From positions 124,001 through 188,000 of the forward strand of contig CH003059.1 in NCBI GenBank assembly GCA_000149265.1: 64,000 bases of DNA, written 5' to 3'. This stretch comes from Ciona savignyi. Taxonomy: Eukaryota; Chordata; Ascidiacea; Phlebobranchia; Cionidae. Position 1 is the first letter of the stretch. Each line of letters starts with the position of its first letter. Positions 33,011-45,203 of the stretch are shown here, piece after piece. The notes under the pieces were generated by a model that was not told where the DNA came from, searched no databases, and worked only from the letters and a program-made list of their open reading frames with translations. The translations under genes were made by a program, and so were the position numbers.

Positions 33011-34841
33011 TGTTCACCACACAGTCAAAATTTCACGTCATCTTAAAAAATAGGAAATTTTTAATCGGCATAGTTTTTAATTCGCATTAGGCAAGAAATG
33101 TTTAACTTATCGGACATTTTTTGTTTTAATTTTGGGCGCAAAATCAATCTGTTTAGTTTTAGATTAGTTTATTTTTCACTCCTTCGTTATTTATTTATTT
33201 TTCGTTTATTTATTTTAACATTTTGTTTGTTTTGTTCTTTTTGTTATTTATGGTGCACTTTTACACACTTCTAAATAAGTGTTAAATCAAATGCATCAGT
33301 GTTATGCAATTTGTGTGTAAGAATGAAAATATTTAATGTAAATATGCCCCGGTAAGTGTGCTTGAAACTAAAAATGTCATCCGACATTAGTGGAATTTTA
33401 TTTTAGGTTTTTTTTCTTTTTTCACTCTGGTCCACGCTTTCGAGCAACACCTTCTCCTAAAGCCGTCTCCCCCTCAGTACTGGTCTCGCTTTACCGCACA
33501 CTTTTCTTCAGGGCTCTATATCATTTGGTCTTAATTAAATTTTGTTTGCACATTATTGTTCTTTCGCCTAGGTTTGGCGGCCGCGTCCGCTATATTTATT
33601 AAATTATATCCTTTTTATTAATGACGTGTTTTAACGACTGTTCGTTTTGCCGTCTTTTCCCGTTTCTGTATCGTGATTTGATTCGTTTGCCATTATTTAA
33701 CTGGGGCCAAAAATGATTAAACTAAACTAGTAAAGAAAGTCGCCGCCAAAACGCGTTATTTTTTACACTTTTTAGTCTGATGGTATTTCCATAGGGGTTT
33801 TGTAACATTAAGGATTGATGTAAATTACCATTATATGAGCGAGCAGTGATAATTAGACAATCTCTTCTTGCAAAACTGCACGAAAAAGACACGAAATTCC
33901 TGTCACGGGCGTTACGCAAAAAAAGGAAAAAAAAACAAAACGTTGTGAAATCAATATTCTTTCGATATCAAAGTCCGTAATAATTTAAACATAAAAGCGA
34001 AAGATGGCTGAAAACGATAGGCTACAGATTAAGGCCCGAAGGCTTTCCAAGAAATGATTAACGCGCGTATTTTGATGGCTCGCTGGAAATGGTTATGTAA
34101 GTTTTTCCTACGGGCATGAACCGTATATAGCTTGTCTGATTAAACTTACATAATGTAAGGTGATCAGTACAGTTAGGTTAAGTTTGCACATTGCAAATTA
34201 TACCATTGGCGAAAACAATTTGTGTGTATTCTGTATATGACATGTGTCCAGTTAATGAATTGATTGATTTAATGATTTTCGTGCATTTGCATCTGTTGAC
34301 AACATATGATAGCAGTTAGTTCGATAACTATTCTAAAAAGGATAGCGGTTTAAAATTATACAATAAAGTAAGGTTAGTAAGCTATAATATCCTAGGAAAT
34401 CCGTCAGCGTGTATTAGGTTTACTAACTAATAACGATTAGTTATATAATCGACGTAACATGAGTTCGTATGTTTTATTCTGGTCACGTGGATAAAAGTTG
34501 GTTAAATTTCGGCGGTCGCAAATGCTATATAATATGGGTTGCGGCCGTATAATATAAAAATAATATATATAGGGCTATCCTAGTATTTGATTGGTAATGG
34601 TATTAATTAACTAACGCCCCTTGGATTTTCCCTAATATGAGAATAAAACATCAATAACATTTCCTAACTATTGTATTTTGTTTTTATTGTTTATTTCTCA
34701 ACAAATGTAAATATACCGGTCAATCTTACCAGCGTTACATAGCAAATTTGAATTGAAATACACGTTTTACAGGATAGTCTTAATCTATAAGTACTAAAGT
34801 ATAGTACTTATTGTTGTTTGCTATCAGGTTTAGTGGAAATA

Positions 34842-37800
34842 ATGTCGTCATCTGGATATTGGGTTAAGACGGCACGTTTGGACAATGGTTCTATTGGTAC
34901 ATTGTCCCCCACGAATGATAAAATGAACACAATATTTGTTGGCGTTTTGACAGGTCAGTTTAATATATGATATAGCCTATATATATATATTAGCCTATAT
35001 GTAATAAACGTCAACATTACTATGGTACATTACTTTGTTATGAGGGAAACAAGTATGACAGTGGGGAAGGAGGAAAACTGCATGATAAAACTGCAAAAAC
35101 TAATTCCAACCCTGCTCCAAACATTGATCTTAATGTGCAAACTAATCACATTCCAATCACTACACCTTTATCTTCATCGTCTTTATCTTAGATTGCAGTT
35201 ATCCTTTCCCCCCTTTTAAGTACTCTACTGTTAGTGTTATAATGTCAAGCCCAATACAATTTATTTTTAAGATAGTAACTTACAGTACTGCACATGCAAG
35301 ATCTTGTGCATGTATGTATCAGAGCCTGCAGCATGACATCATATCCTTACAAGAAACAGATATATGACCCTGATATCACCCCATATCTTTTCATATCTAT
35401 TAAAGTTAATTGCTTCAGAAATTTAGCATATATATAGTAGGCCTACTGTACCTAATTTAGAATATTTTTGTCTGTAAGTTAAATGTAGTAATTTTATGAC
35501 CACTGACCACATGTGTACAGTCTACATACGCCACAAATGATATTACCACAAATAACCAACCAATCCACCCACAGTAAGTGATAGATGTTCCAGAGGTGAA
35601 TCAGAGGACGTAAGCGGTCCAACATTGCAAAAACTTATCACCGAAATCAAAAGGTGAAATACTAAGTGTCAATACACTCACTATAAAGCTGTGCTTATTT
35701 TAAGGTTTGCCAATGTATAATAGGTTAATGGTAGCAATGCAATTATTCCTATTTGCTGAAAAATATGTTAGTTCCAAAATTGTTGTTGAGATGCAATTTC
35801 CAATTTAAATTGGAAATGGCCTGAATATATAACTTATTGCCAGCTTTATATAATGATACAATATTTTTGCTTATACCTGTTAATGGGAAAAAGGAGCGCT
35901 ATTGCAAGGTCAACCATCAAATTATCTCCACCTAATAATGAGGGGCTACCATGGCTCTTGTAGTAGGTTGTATATAATTGAGATGTCTAATCTGTTATCC
36001 ACTGGGTTTAAGCGATTTATGCTAAGTGCATTCCAAGAATAGAACCGACCAGCTGTCTGCTGGTTTTGATCTGTTCCAGTTTTTAGACCCATAATGCCAC
36101 TGTGTTATATCGCCTCAGCGTGTTGCTCAAGGACACAACCGACAATCTAGCTGCAAGTTTTGATCTTATCATAAGTGTTCTACTGTAACTGGCTGGACAA
36201 GTTCGATGTCTAATTTATACAGATGTATATTGATAACCTGTTTTCATTTATAGGTTTCAAGTAGTCATTAAAGTCTACAAAATAGTTCCAGATGAAAAGA
36301 CTGAAATAAAGGTACCGTACATTACCAATTATATCAAACGACAATTTAGCTACAGTTATTCATTTAGCTTGATACCAGTTATTTATGTGTATTTTAACCA
36401 TATGGTGACTTTGTGGTTTTTATGAGCACAGCATAGTTTTATCTGACCGAAGGCAAACTCTTTTACAATTATATACTGTTACTGTTATATATATAATTAC
36501 CGGTACTGAGTGAAACCACATTCACTTTCTCAGTCGACTCTTCAAGACTGGAGCGATCGACTGAACTTAAACCTGATCCTCACCACTGGAGGGACAGGTT
36601 TTGCCGAGCGCGATGTCACACCAGAAGCCACCAGAATGGTCATCGAGAAAGAAGCAAACGCCATGATGGTAGCCATTGCAGTAGCTTCACTCAAATTCTC
36701 TCCCAATGCAATGTTATCAAGGTAGAATGGTAATTTAAATAAGCCTTGTTTAGTTGCACAGTTTTATCTTAAACTATTGATGTGCTTTTGTTTGAAAAGA
36801 ACTAAGAAACATTTCATCATTTTAAATAGAGTTCTGTATACTAAGGTTTTGTTGACCGCACTTCTCCACAAATGCCCCTTTGTAATAATCCGATGTACAA
36901 GTCAGGCAATTTTACCTTATGTTCTTGATTATTCAAAATGCAGTCCTCGAAATTCGCCACGGCAAAAGGCAATTGCCGTGGGGTTTGCCGTGGACTTTTG
37001 CCAAATTAACAAAAGTCCACGGCAAAAAAAATGCCGTGGGTTTTTTTGATCAATTAATAATTGTTTTTTCTTTAGATCACTTACTAATTGCAAAAAAACT
37101 GTCAAAATATAAATAAAATAGTTTCAAAGCGCACGGCGGCAGTTTTATTAAGTTTTTATGAAATTACAATGTTCAAACACAAAACTCGAAACTTAAAATT
37201 CAATTACGCTAGCAGCCAGCTGTCAATCAAATCTCCGAGAGACTACGTCCCTTTGATCGTTGCACGCCGATTTGCTGAGTTGACAATTCGGCAAATTTAA
37301 TTAGATAAATATATGGAGCGTGTGTCTGGCAATCGCATGTATTTCCTCATTTGGTATTATTGTATTTTTTTCTTTTAAACTGTATATTAAGATACAATTT
37401 ACCGATCTAAATGTGAATATTGGGGAAGTTTACTATAGAACTTGTTCCGCAGAAAATATACATTTAAAACAAGAACGAAATTAGGCTTATTGCCGCAGAG
37501 CAATGACGTTTGTTACCACGTCCAATATTAAAACACGAAGAGCGTAATAGATAAAGCTTGCATTTAAAAGCGCCGATTAATCAGATTTCACCGCGGACGC
37601 GTGATAAGGTATTAGTGTTGAGTCTACCGCCTCGTACCGCGTATTTAAATGGACGTTGACGTTTAGGCGCATCCCCAAGCAAATGTTAAATCGAAAATTA
37701 CGACGGCGTGACGTCATGCATACTCGACAATTACGACGGTGTGAAATAATGCCCGTTTGACCGGCGCTTTTTTAATTTGACCGGCGCTGTTTGTTTGTTG

Positions 37801-40800
37801 CCGGTCTTATGACAGGCACCTTTAAATAATTATTTTGCGGTCGGGGTATCCGTTAAGTGTTTTTGACATGTGCCCTAGCTTACAGACTAATATTGCGCAA
37901 TTGGCTCTTGTCCAAACGCACCTTAAGCGCGGCGTAGCCCTAATTAGAATAAACTTACCTCCGGATTTTGCGATTATTTAGTACCGGTTATATATCCACG
38001 GCATTTTGCCGTGGGCTTTTACGTTTATACGATTTCCCACGGCATTTTTTTTGCCGTGGACTCCGCAAACGAATTTCGAGGACTGAAAATGCTATAGTTT
38101 TCACACATTGACTTTCGTACTGTATTAGGCTTGATGTACCTGAAAACAATGCATTGATTGTGTAACTCAACATTGTGAAATGTATAAAGCTGACTTGAAT
38201 TAAATTTGAGCCACTAATTCAATTTAATACTTGGGGGATTGCATACAAAGTGTTGATGTGCAGACAATCATTGATAAAGTTTAAAAGTCGATATTATGGA
38301 TGGTGCAAAGTTTTGCGTTGTGTATGTAGCTATTGCAGCATAGTGTATGCAGGTGTTATATAATTAGTTAGATATTATATACATAGATGAAATATTGTAA
38401 TTTAAATTATTTTATATGGTTTGGTGAACTTTGGTTGACTGACTTGACTCATATAAAATTCCCCGATTTGATCTTGATGGCCAACGGTTTGCGAATACAA
38501 CCACGTTGAGGGTAAGGATTGAACTCCAAACCCACCACTTTATAACCACGGTAGTTGCACCTCACTACCATAATTATCTCAACTAATTGTTCCACAGAGC
38601 TGTGTGTGGGATCCGTGGTTCAACTTTGATCATTAATCTGCCTGGAAGTGTGAAGGCGTCATCTGTAAGTTTGTTTGGCTTCTTAATCTGGAAAATGTGT
38701 TAAGTTTGTTTGGCGTAGTAATTATTAATTTCACATTTGTAGGGCATTGTAAGCCGTTTTGCTTTATTTCTTAATCAATGCCCAAGTAATATACATATCA
38801 ACAGGAATGCCTTAGAGTTGTGTTGCCAAGCCTCCCCCACGCTTTATCCCTGTTGAAAGGTGAAGTGAAGAGAATCAGCAAAGACCACATGGAGTTACCC
38901 CAAGATGGTGCAGCCACATACGCAACGCGGATTGAAGCTGCCAACCAGAGTTTGCCGATGAATGACGTCCATGTGGTGAGTTACAATGTACCCAGGATTC
39001 CAAGCATGGGTTGAGGGGGGTAGGAATGTCTAATTAATCCAAAGTTGTAAAATGCCTGGCTCCAAAGTTTGTTTGATTTTGAACTTGTTTTAAAATGCAA
39101 AAAAACTTTGTATGGCGGTTCAGTTCGCTCTGGAGTTTGAGATATTCATGGCATTTTGTAACGAAGTTTTTCTTGCCAGTGTGATGGTATGTAAAAATAA
39201 TCTTAACATGTATAGCTAGGTGGCTTCCTTGCACATTTCCATAGCTGCCGAACCTTGATTGTGGGCATGAAGTACTGTGACAAATACCCGTGTTGTAAAA
39301 ACCGTTAGTTTCACAACCCTGGGGAAATGCAGGAGACATATATGCTTGCTGATATGTCTATAAAGTAATAGAGGCATATAACTCGCCGGCTTTAATTACT
39401 CAGCACGTACTCAATGTTCTGTACAAGTATGTGTGCAATTTAAATGTTACAAACAGCATTTTCTGTGTACATGGATGGGAGGCATCTGGAAATACCGGCA
39501 ACTGTTCAAAAGTCGGTTGCTTTTTGTCAAGCCAAGTCAGAGCCAAGCCATATATTCTTGGCATCCATTCCACCAATGCTTCATAGGATTTTTATTCAGT
39601 TTGATTTTAAGAATTTCTATTTTTCTAGTTATCGAGCATTACATTGGAGCAGCATGTTCCTACCCACGTGGTTTCAAGCGATTCTGGATTGCTTTCTGCA
39701 GACGAGCTTAACACCATCAGTGTGGATTTCACCGATGAGCTTTCGTCCAATGTAATGTATTCATCTAATGTAATGTATTCATCCAATATAATGTATTATA
39801 TTGCATTGATTATGTAACCCCAATCATTGTCTTGGTCACATAATTACCTGTATTAAAAATAACTCCCTAATTCCAGCATTACAGTTACACTAAATATTAT
39901 GTTGTGCAAAATAGCTTAGACAGCGTGAATACAAGCATGCATTACTTTGCCTGGTGCCCTGGTAATCCCACATATAGATCCCACATATAGATCCCACATA
40001 TAGATCCCACATATATAGATCCCACACATATAGATCCCACATATATAGATCCCACACATATAGATCCCACATATAGATCCCACATATAGATCCCACATAT
40101 AGATCCCACACATATAGACCCCACATATAGATCCCACACATATAGATCCCACACATATAGATCCCACATATATAGATCCCACACATATAGATCCCACATA
40201 TAGATCCCACATATAGATCCTAGCATCCTACTAACACGAATATCTACAACACAGGACCCAAACATGACGAAAACGTCGATGCCACTCGATGTACAATCCG
40301 AACGAGACTCAAGTGAGTTATTCCCAACCATCTGTGCATAGTGTTCCTGTGGACTGTGATAGTGGTTTGCAACCATACTTCGGGTTCATCTATAGGTTCA
40401 AAATCGAAGGAATGTGTGAATCATATACAACACACTGCAATAGCTCCGGTAACCCAATGGTGGGGGCGAGGTGATCTGACGATTGCCCGTGTGTTAACCA
40501 CCTTGGTTTTCCCATTCATGGGGATAAACATGAATATCCAATCCTTCGAATGTTTATTCCCCACCCCACTTAAACACCCATCCACAGGCACCCCCACCCC
40601 ACTTAAACCCCCATCCACAGGTACCCCCACCCCACTTAAACACCCATCCACAGGTACCCCCACCCCACTTAAACACACCATCCACAGGTACCCCCACCCC
40701 ACTTAAACACCCAACCACAGGTACCCCCACCCACTTAAACACCCATCCACAGGTACCCCCACCCCACTTTAACCCCCATGACACAGGTACCCCCCATAAC

Positions 40801-43800
40801 ACAGGTACCCCCCATAACACAGGTACCCCCCATGACACAGGTACCCCCACATAACACAGGTACCCCCCATGACACAGGTACCCCCACCCCACTTAAACAC
40901 CCAACCACAGGTACGCCCATATACAAAGTAGCACGACGGCACCGCACCTCCCCCTACCCACTCGCATCCATGGACGAAGCTTTCTCATCGATTCTGAGGA
41001 ACGCCGTCCCACTCCCAATCATATCCAAGCACTACAGCGGTAAGCATGGAATGAGGTGTTCAATCACATCAGCATCAACATGTGTTGTCCATCAAAAGTA
41101 CCGCACAATGTAACTACATGTTGAACCCCCAGATGCAATGGACCACGTTCTGGCCGAAGATATCCGAGCCAAATCCCCCATCCCCCCATTCCCGGCGTCC
41201 ATTATGGATGGATATGCTGTCATTGGTGGGTTGGTGTGTTGTGGTGCATTTGGAGTTATATTGATGGTTTGTGTTGAATCATGGTTTGCAATCTTGGGTT
41301 CTCATGAACACCTCGCGGACATATAAATTATGCATAACGAGCATTGCTTATCTGGAACCCTGCAACATTAGTTGCTGCATGTATGTAACTATAAGGGAGG
41401 TTTGGTTGGTGTGAGACATTCTATATTTGCGTTCACAAGTCATATCATACCTTATGCATTGTGTGTCTAAATATTTATGTTCTATCCTAAAAACACATAT
41501 TATTACACTTTATAAAGATTTTAAAAATGATAAGAAACTCCTAAAAATTATATCAAATTGACACAATAGCACATTACCCATATTATATGGTTGATTATCT
41601 AAATACAATCGTTGTATCATTGCAGCCTCTGACACCCCATGTGACCTAAATGTGGTCGGTTCATCGGTATGCGATCGCGACAACTGCAACCACAGCAACG
41701 GGGTGACGGTGGAGAAAGGTCAAGCGTTCAGGATCACCACTGGGGCACCACTACCTGTTGGAGCCAACGCTGTGGTTCCTGTGGAAGATACTTTGCTGCT
41801 CAAGGAGACTGATAATGTAAGTTGGTTGGTTGTGCTGTTGTGGGGGGGGCAATCTTGTTTAATCTTGGGTTAATGTAGTTTTCGATAACCTATGTTTGCA
41901 AACCAAGTCAGCCGCATGACTGGTCCAACACCAATAAGTCAATGTGGCAGAAATGGATTTGGAATATTTGTGGGCAATGTGGTTGATCAATGCCTAAGTT
42001 ATGGAAATTATCAATGTTTTGGTTTTTGTTGAACAAGGGAATTTTAAATAAAAAGAAATTGAAGGACTTGGACATAAATCATGCTGTGGGGGTTCCCCTA
42101 CTATGAGATCACCCCCCTATGTTACTCCAGGGGCGCGAGGAGCTAGAAGTTCGAATCTTGAAGTTGGTACGAGCAGGTGAGAGTGTTCGACCCATAGGTT
42201 GCGACATCAAGACTGGGGAGGTGGTCATCAAGTCGTCCACCAAGATCGGTCCGTCCGAGTGTGGTATCCTCGCGTCGGTTGGAGCCACCACCGTGAAAGT
42301 TCATCAGAAACCGACGGTCGCCGTGTTCTCCACTGGGAGTGAAGTGAGACTTTGTTTATTCCTTTATAAGCTGAAGATGTACTGAAGGATTTATCAAATA
42401 TTGCAATAAATAACTGGGTTCAATCGTATTTTAACAGCTAAATTGTGAAAACAACTCATTAATTTAACTCTTAACCTCCTGTTGTTCTATATTTTTAGCA
42501 TTTTTTAAGGTTTTTGTTATCTTGCGTGTGCCATGCTTTCCAGAGTGTATACAGCACAACGGCAATTAATATGTCACAGAAAATAAAATAGTTTGTATAT
42601 TGCAAAGTAAGGTAATAATTTAGGTGGAAACGAAAATGCAATGTTCATGGAAATGAATGTAATTAAAAAAGCAGTGAATTGAACTTGTTTCGCATGTCTG
42701 ACCCAAATATATTCGCGGAATGCACATCAAGATTTCAACCCCCCCACCTAACCTTTTATCCCGACATCCCCCCCACAGCTAGCACCCCCCCCACCTAACC
42801 CACCTCCCCCCCCCCACAGCTAGCATCCCCAGAGACGGAGAACCTGGGTCCGGGGGAGATCAGGGATTCCAACCGGATCCTCCTCATAACAACCCTCCAA
42901 TCGAACAACTTCAAAACCTTGGACTTCGGGATCGTACCGGACAAACCTGGGGAGTTGAAAGCCGCGTTGCTGTCCGCTTGTGAGAAGGGTGGGTTGTTTG
43001 TTGGTGGTAGTTCATTCCATGGTATTTGTGCAATAGCCTCCCTCAGTTTGATTTGAAAATAAAATGTTCAAACATCTTCGCTGGAACACCACTGTGTGTG
43101 AATAATTCCTCCTGTGTGTAATATTCGTGTTTATCACTGTGATAGTGAAAATCAAGGGGGTTAACACACGAGCAATTGTTAGATCACCTTGCGCTCATCG
43201 TCGGGTTACCGGAGCTATTGCAGTGTGCATATGATTGATCCTTTGTTTTTGGGCCACTATTAACAAAACATTACAAATGTATGTTCTAGTCAATGTCACT
43301 TAAAGTGCGTTGTACCAACCTAGTGGTGTTGAATGTGTGGATTGGTGTATGATACAACACATGCAAAACTGCCCCTGGGTTGGTGCACATCAATATCAAG
43401 TTGTGATTGTAATCCCACAACATCACAATCTTCATTATGATGTCACAGCTGATGTTGTCGTGACAACGGGAGGCGTCTCCATGGGGGAGAAAGATTTCCT
43501 GAAAGAAATTCTCGTCAACATTGGAGCTAAAATCGAGTTTGGACGGGTGTTTATGAAACCTGGGTCAGTGTGTGCTTGCGGTGTTGAAATTAAGATGAAT
43601 TATTGAACGAAAACAAATGTGATGAAATAACCATATTGTCATGTGTCTCATGTGGTAACTTCATGTTTATCCTAGGAAGCCAAGCACGTTCGCAACATTG
43701 CAATCTGGAGATCGAAAGAAGTGTATTTTCGCCCTTCCTGGTAAGTTTGGTGCTTGGTGATGGGTGAATATGGATTCCATGATAATTGTGATGTTGGGAC

Positions 43801-44553
43801 TGTGGTAGTTCATCTATATGCGACACCAAGGATAGTTATGTACTATTGAATGTGTAATACTTCCTAACCACCAACACAACCCAAAAACACCAAGGATAGT
43901 TATATTGAATGATTGATTGTTCCAACGCAGGGAACCCAGTATCGGCCGTAGTGACATGCAACCTGTTCGTTCTACCAGCGTTGAGGAAACTCAGTGGATT
44001 CCTGGAGCCGAGACCGACCATTCTCAGCGCGAAGGTTGGTACAGCTTGTCATAATACATGGTTGATACAACTTGCCGCCATTATTATACTCCTGGAAACT
44101 AACTGTGCTAATCTTGGAATCGGCTTTTGACAATTGTAGCACCACACTTTGCCGACCGAGTATTAACAACTTTAGCATATTTTATTGCCGAAAGTTTGAT
44201 AATATTAAATATTCCTGGTTGTTTTACACTTATTTATCGTACTAACTGCTCCAACTCCGAACTTGGTAAAATATTAAACGTTTACCCCCATGTACCTGAC
44301 CACCCCCCCCTCCCATCCCCAGTTATCATCGGAAGTCCGACTTGACGCGCGACCCGAGTACCAACGCGTCCAGCTGCGATGGGAACCGCAGGAACCGATC
44401 CCATGGGCGCAAAGCACCGGACGACAAGTCAGCAGTCGATTACTCAGTATGCTGACAGCCAACGCACTGCTGATGCTTCCACCACGATCCGATACTTGCA
44501 CTTCCATTAAACGAGGGGAAATCGTCGACGCGATGGTCATTGATCGGTTTTAA
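34842..44553 (+). CDS. GPHN: Gephyrin (molybdenum cofactor synthesis, synaptic scaffold)
   Basis: Adenylates molybdopterin (G domain) and inserts molybdate (E domain); in animals it also clusters glycine and GABA-A receptors. Seventeen exons, 721 aa: 34842-34953, 35575-35653, 36254-36311, 36534-36721, 38598-38664, 38805-38975, 39629-39751, 40255-40312, 40911-41039, 41133-41225, 41626-41816, 42131-42343, 42820-42988, 43449-43563, 43676-43740, 43931-44034, 44323-44553. G domain: [19 protein letters not shown], and [17 protein letters not shown] from about residue 100. The linker (about 200-285) is shorter than in vertebrates. E domain: [26 protein letters not shown] (about 346-358), [12 protein letters not shown] (about 556-567), [30 protein letters not shown]. 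Both catalytic halves look intact. Several splice sites are embedded in tandem repeats. Confidence 0.96.
35880..36205 (-). mobile_element. Degenerate SINE remnants in gephyrin intron 2
   Basis: Weak ordered matches: GTTAATGGGAAAAAGG, TTGTATATAATTGAGATGTC, CCACTGGGTTTAAGCG, and TTGCTCAAGGACACAACCGAC with CTAGC. Probably two overlapping old copies. Confidence 0.5.
36941..38085. mobile_element. 1.15-kb DNA transposon with CCACGGCA subterminal repeats
   Basis: The termini are perfect 16-bp inverted repeats (CAGTCCTCGAAATTCG). Nine copies of CCACGGCA or its complement TGCCGTGG cluster at the two ends (36957-37039 and 37996-38059) in alternating orientation, resembling transposase-binding subterminal repeats. 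AAAATG flanks both sides, and a longer imperfect 8-bp duplication is possible (cAAAATGC/gAAAATGC). The middle has short unrelated ORFs and no transposase, so it is non-autonomous. It occupies most of gephyrin intron 4. Confidence 0.85.
38976..39628 (+). other. Gephyrin intron 6
   Basis: 653-bp intron with good GTGAGT donor and TTTTTCTAG acceptor. No repeat or internal exon was recognised; open frames inside are chance. Confidence 0.6.
39749..39796 (+). repeat. 18-bp triplication carrying the exon 7 donor
   Basis: Three tandem units of AATGTAATGTATTCATCY start at the last codon of gephyrin exon 7 (AAT|GTAATG). The donor sequence is therefore present two or three times, 18 bp apart. As 18 is a multiple of 3, use of the second donor would add six residues in frame. 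Confidence 0.85.
39962..40222. repeat. 13-15-bp minisatellite (ATAGATCCCACAT)
   Basis: About 19 units of 13 bp, some with 2-4 extra bases, fill the 3' half of gephyrin intron 7 and end about 34 bp before the acceptor at 40254. Long minus-strand frames through it (repeating [10 protein letters not shown]-like words) are repeat artefacts. Confidence 0.9.
40398..40544 (+). mobile_element. SINE family 1, 3' half
   Basis: Runs from AATCGAAGGAATGTGTGAATC to ATGAATATCC, sense to gephyrin. It directly precedes the splice-acceptor minisatellite in intron 8. Confidence 0.85.
40557..40910 (+). repeat. Tandem array of 3' splice acceptors (33-bp and 18-bp units)
   Basis: The array has seven or eight units of about 33 bp (CCCCCACCCCACTTAAACAC, then a CAGGTA end) and five units of 18-19 bp (CCCCCCATAACACAGGTA type). 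Every unit ends in CAG|GTA preceded by a C-rich tract, so each is a potential acceptor. The last repeat copy of CAGGTA at 40908-40913 is the real start of gephyrin exon 9 (40911). The last 33-bp and 18-bp steps keep frame with the phase-1 junction, so acceptors at 40877 and 40859 would add 11 or 17 residues. The next upstream 19-bp unit breaks the frame. Confidence 0.92.
42760..42819 (+). repeat. Duplicated splice acceptor before gephyrin exon 13
   Basis: CCCACAGCTAGCACCCC (AG at 42777-42778) and CCCACAGCTAGCATCCCC (AG at 42818-42819) are near-identical, 41 bp apart, separated by a CCACCTAACC motif that is itself repeated. Only the second gives the right frame. Confidence 0.8.
43125..43245 (-). 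mobile_element. SINE family 1 fragment
   Basis: Minus-oriented 3' half: TTCGTGTTTATCACTGTGA through AATCAAGGGGGTTAACACAC and TCGGGTTACCGGAGCTATTG, then it degrades. Antisense to gephyrin, intron 13. Confidence 0.8.
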
Positions 44554-45102
44554 TTCGTTGAATATATTTTTTATGGATCTTTGTGTGATTATCATATCGT
44601 GTGGTTCCATGTTTTAATGTTTGTTTTATAAGTCACCATTCACATGTATAAACTACTGGTTGTAATTTATTTAAAACTGCCCAAAGTTTAGCAGTATATA
44701 AATGTTTACACTATTTCTTACTTCACTGGCATTTTGAGCATTTTATCATGATCTCATTGGAATCTAATATTCTGTGATTTTGGTTGTTCATATTCCTATT
44801 CGAACCCCGGTTTTCACCAATTATGCTTTTAATCAAATATCATGTTTCACTTAAACATTATCTACCATCGTGCGCGTTACACCATTACCTGCATAAGCGC
44901 GCCATGTTGCCGGATATGTCGTTGTAGATAATTCTCGAATATTGTTGATTGTCATGTCACTGGTGGCAGATATATTGATTGTGACGTATTAATTGAACAA
45001 TACGTTTGGATTATTTTAACAAGATTGAACGATCAAAATATTTGTGATGTTATTGGTCAGTTGTGTTCCAACGAGTGATCAAGTTACTTTGACACCTTCA
45101 GA

Positions 45103-45203
45103 AGCCGTTCGACCAATTATTCTCCCTATCTCTCCAATGCAAACTGACCTCACAAAAACAGCTGTCACTCAAAATCCTGACATAGAAAGTCTTTTATTTT
45201 TAA
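45103..45203 (+). repeat. Dispersed repeat family R1, end fragment
   Basis: CCGTTCGACCAATTATTCTCC and CTGACCTCACAAAAACAGCTG, TCACTCAAAATCCTGACATA match the copy starting at 62972. Confidence 0.8.

Larger units (their letters stand above)
30505..34841. other. Long region without a recognised gene
   Basis: It should hold the missing 5' exons and promoter of the coiled-coil/EF-hand gene, but none could be identified. It contains a tandem duplication of about 45 bp (31133-31225), a diverged SINE (31378-31635), GCGCGC-rich direct repeats (32271-32640) and a dispersed repeat (32757-33010). Confidence 0.5.

Noticed and set aside
39890-40376. Minus-strand 98-144-codon frames of repeating [10 protein letters not shown]-like words
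   Set aside because: Translation of the 13-bp minisatellite in gephyrin intron 7.
40421-40947. Minus-strand frames of repeating [11 protein letters not shown] words
   Set aside because: Antisense of the splice-acceptor array; no independent evidence of coding.
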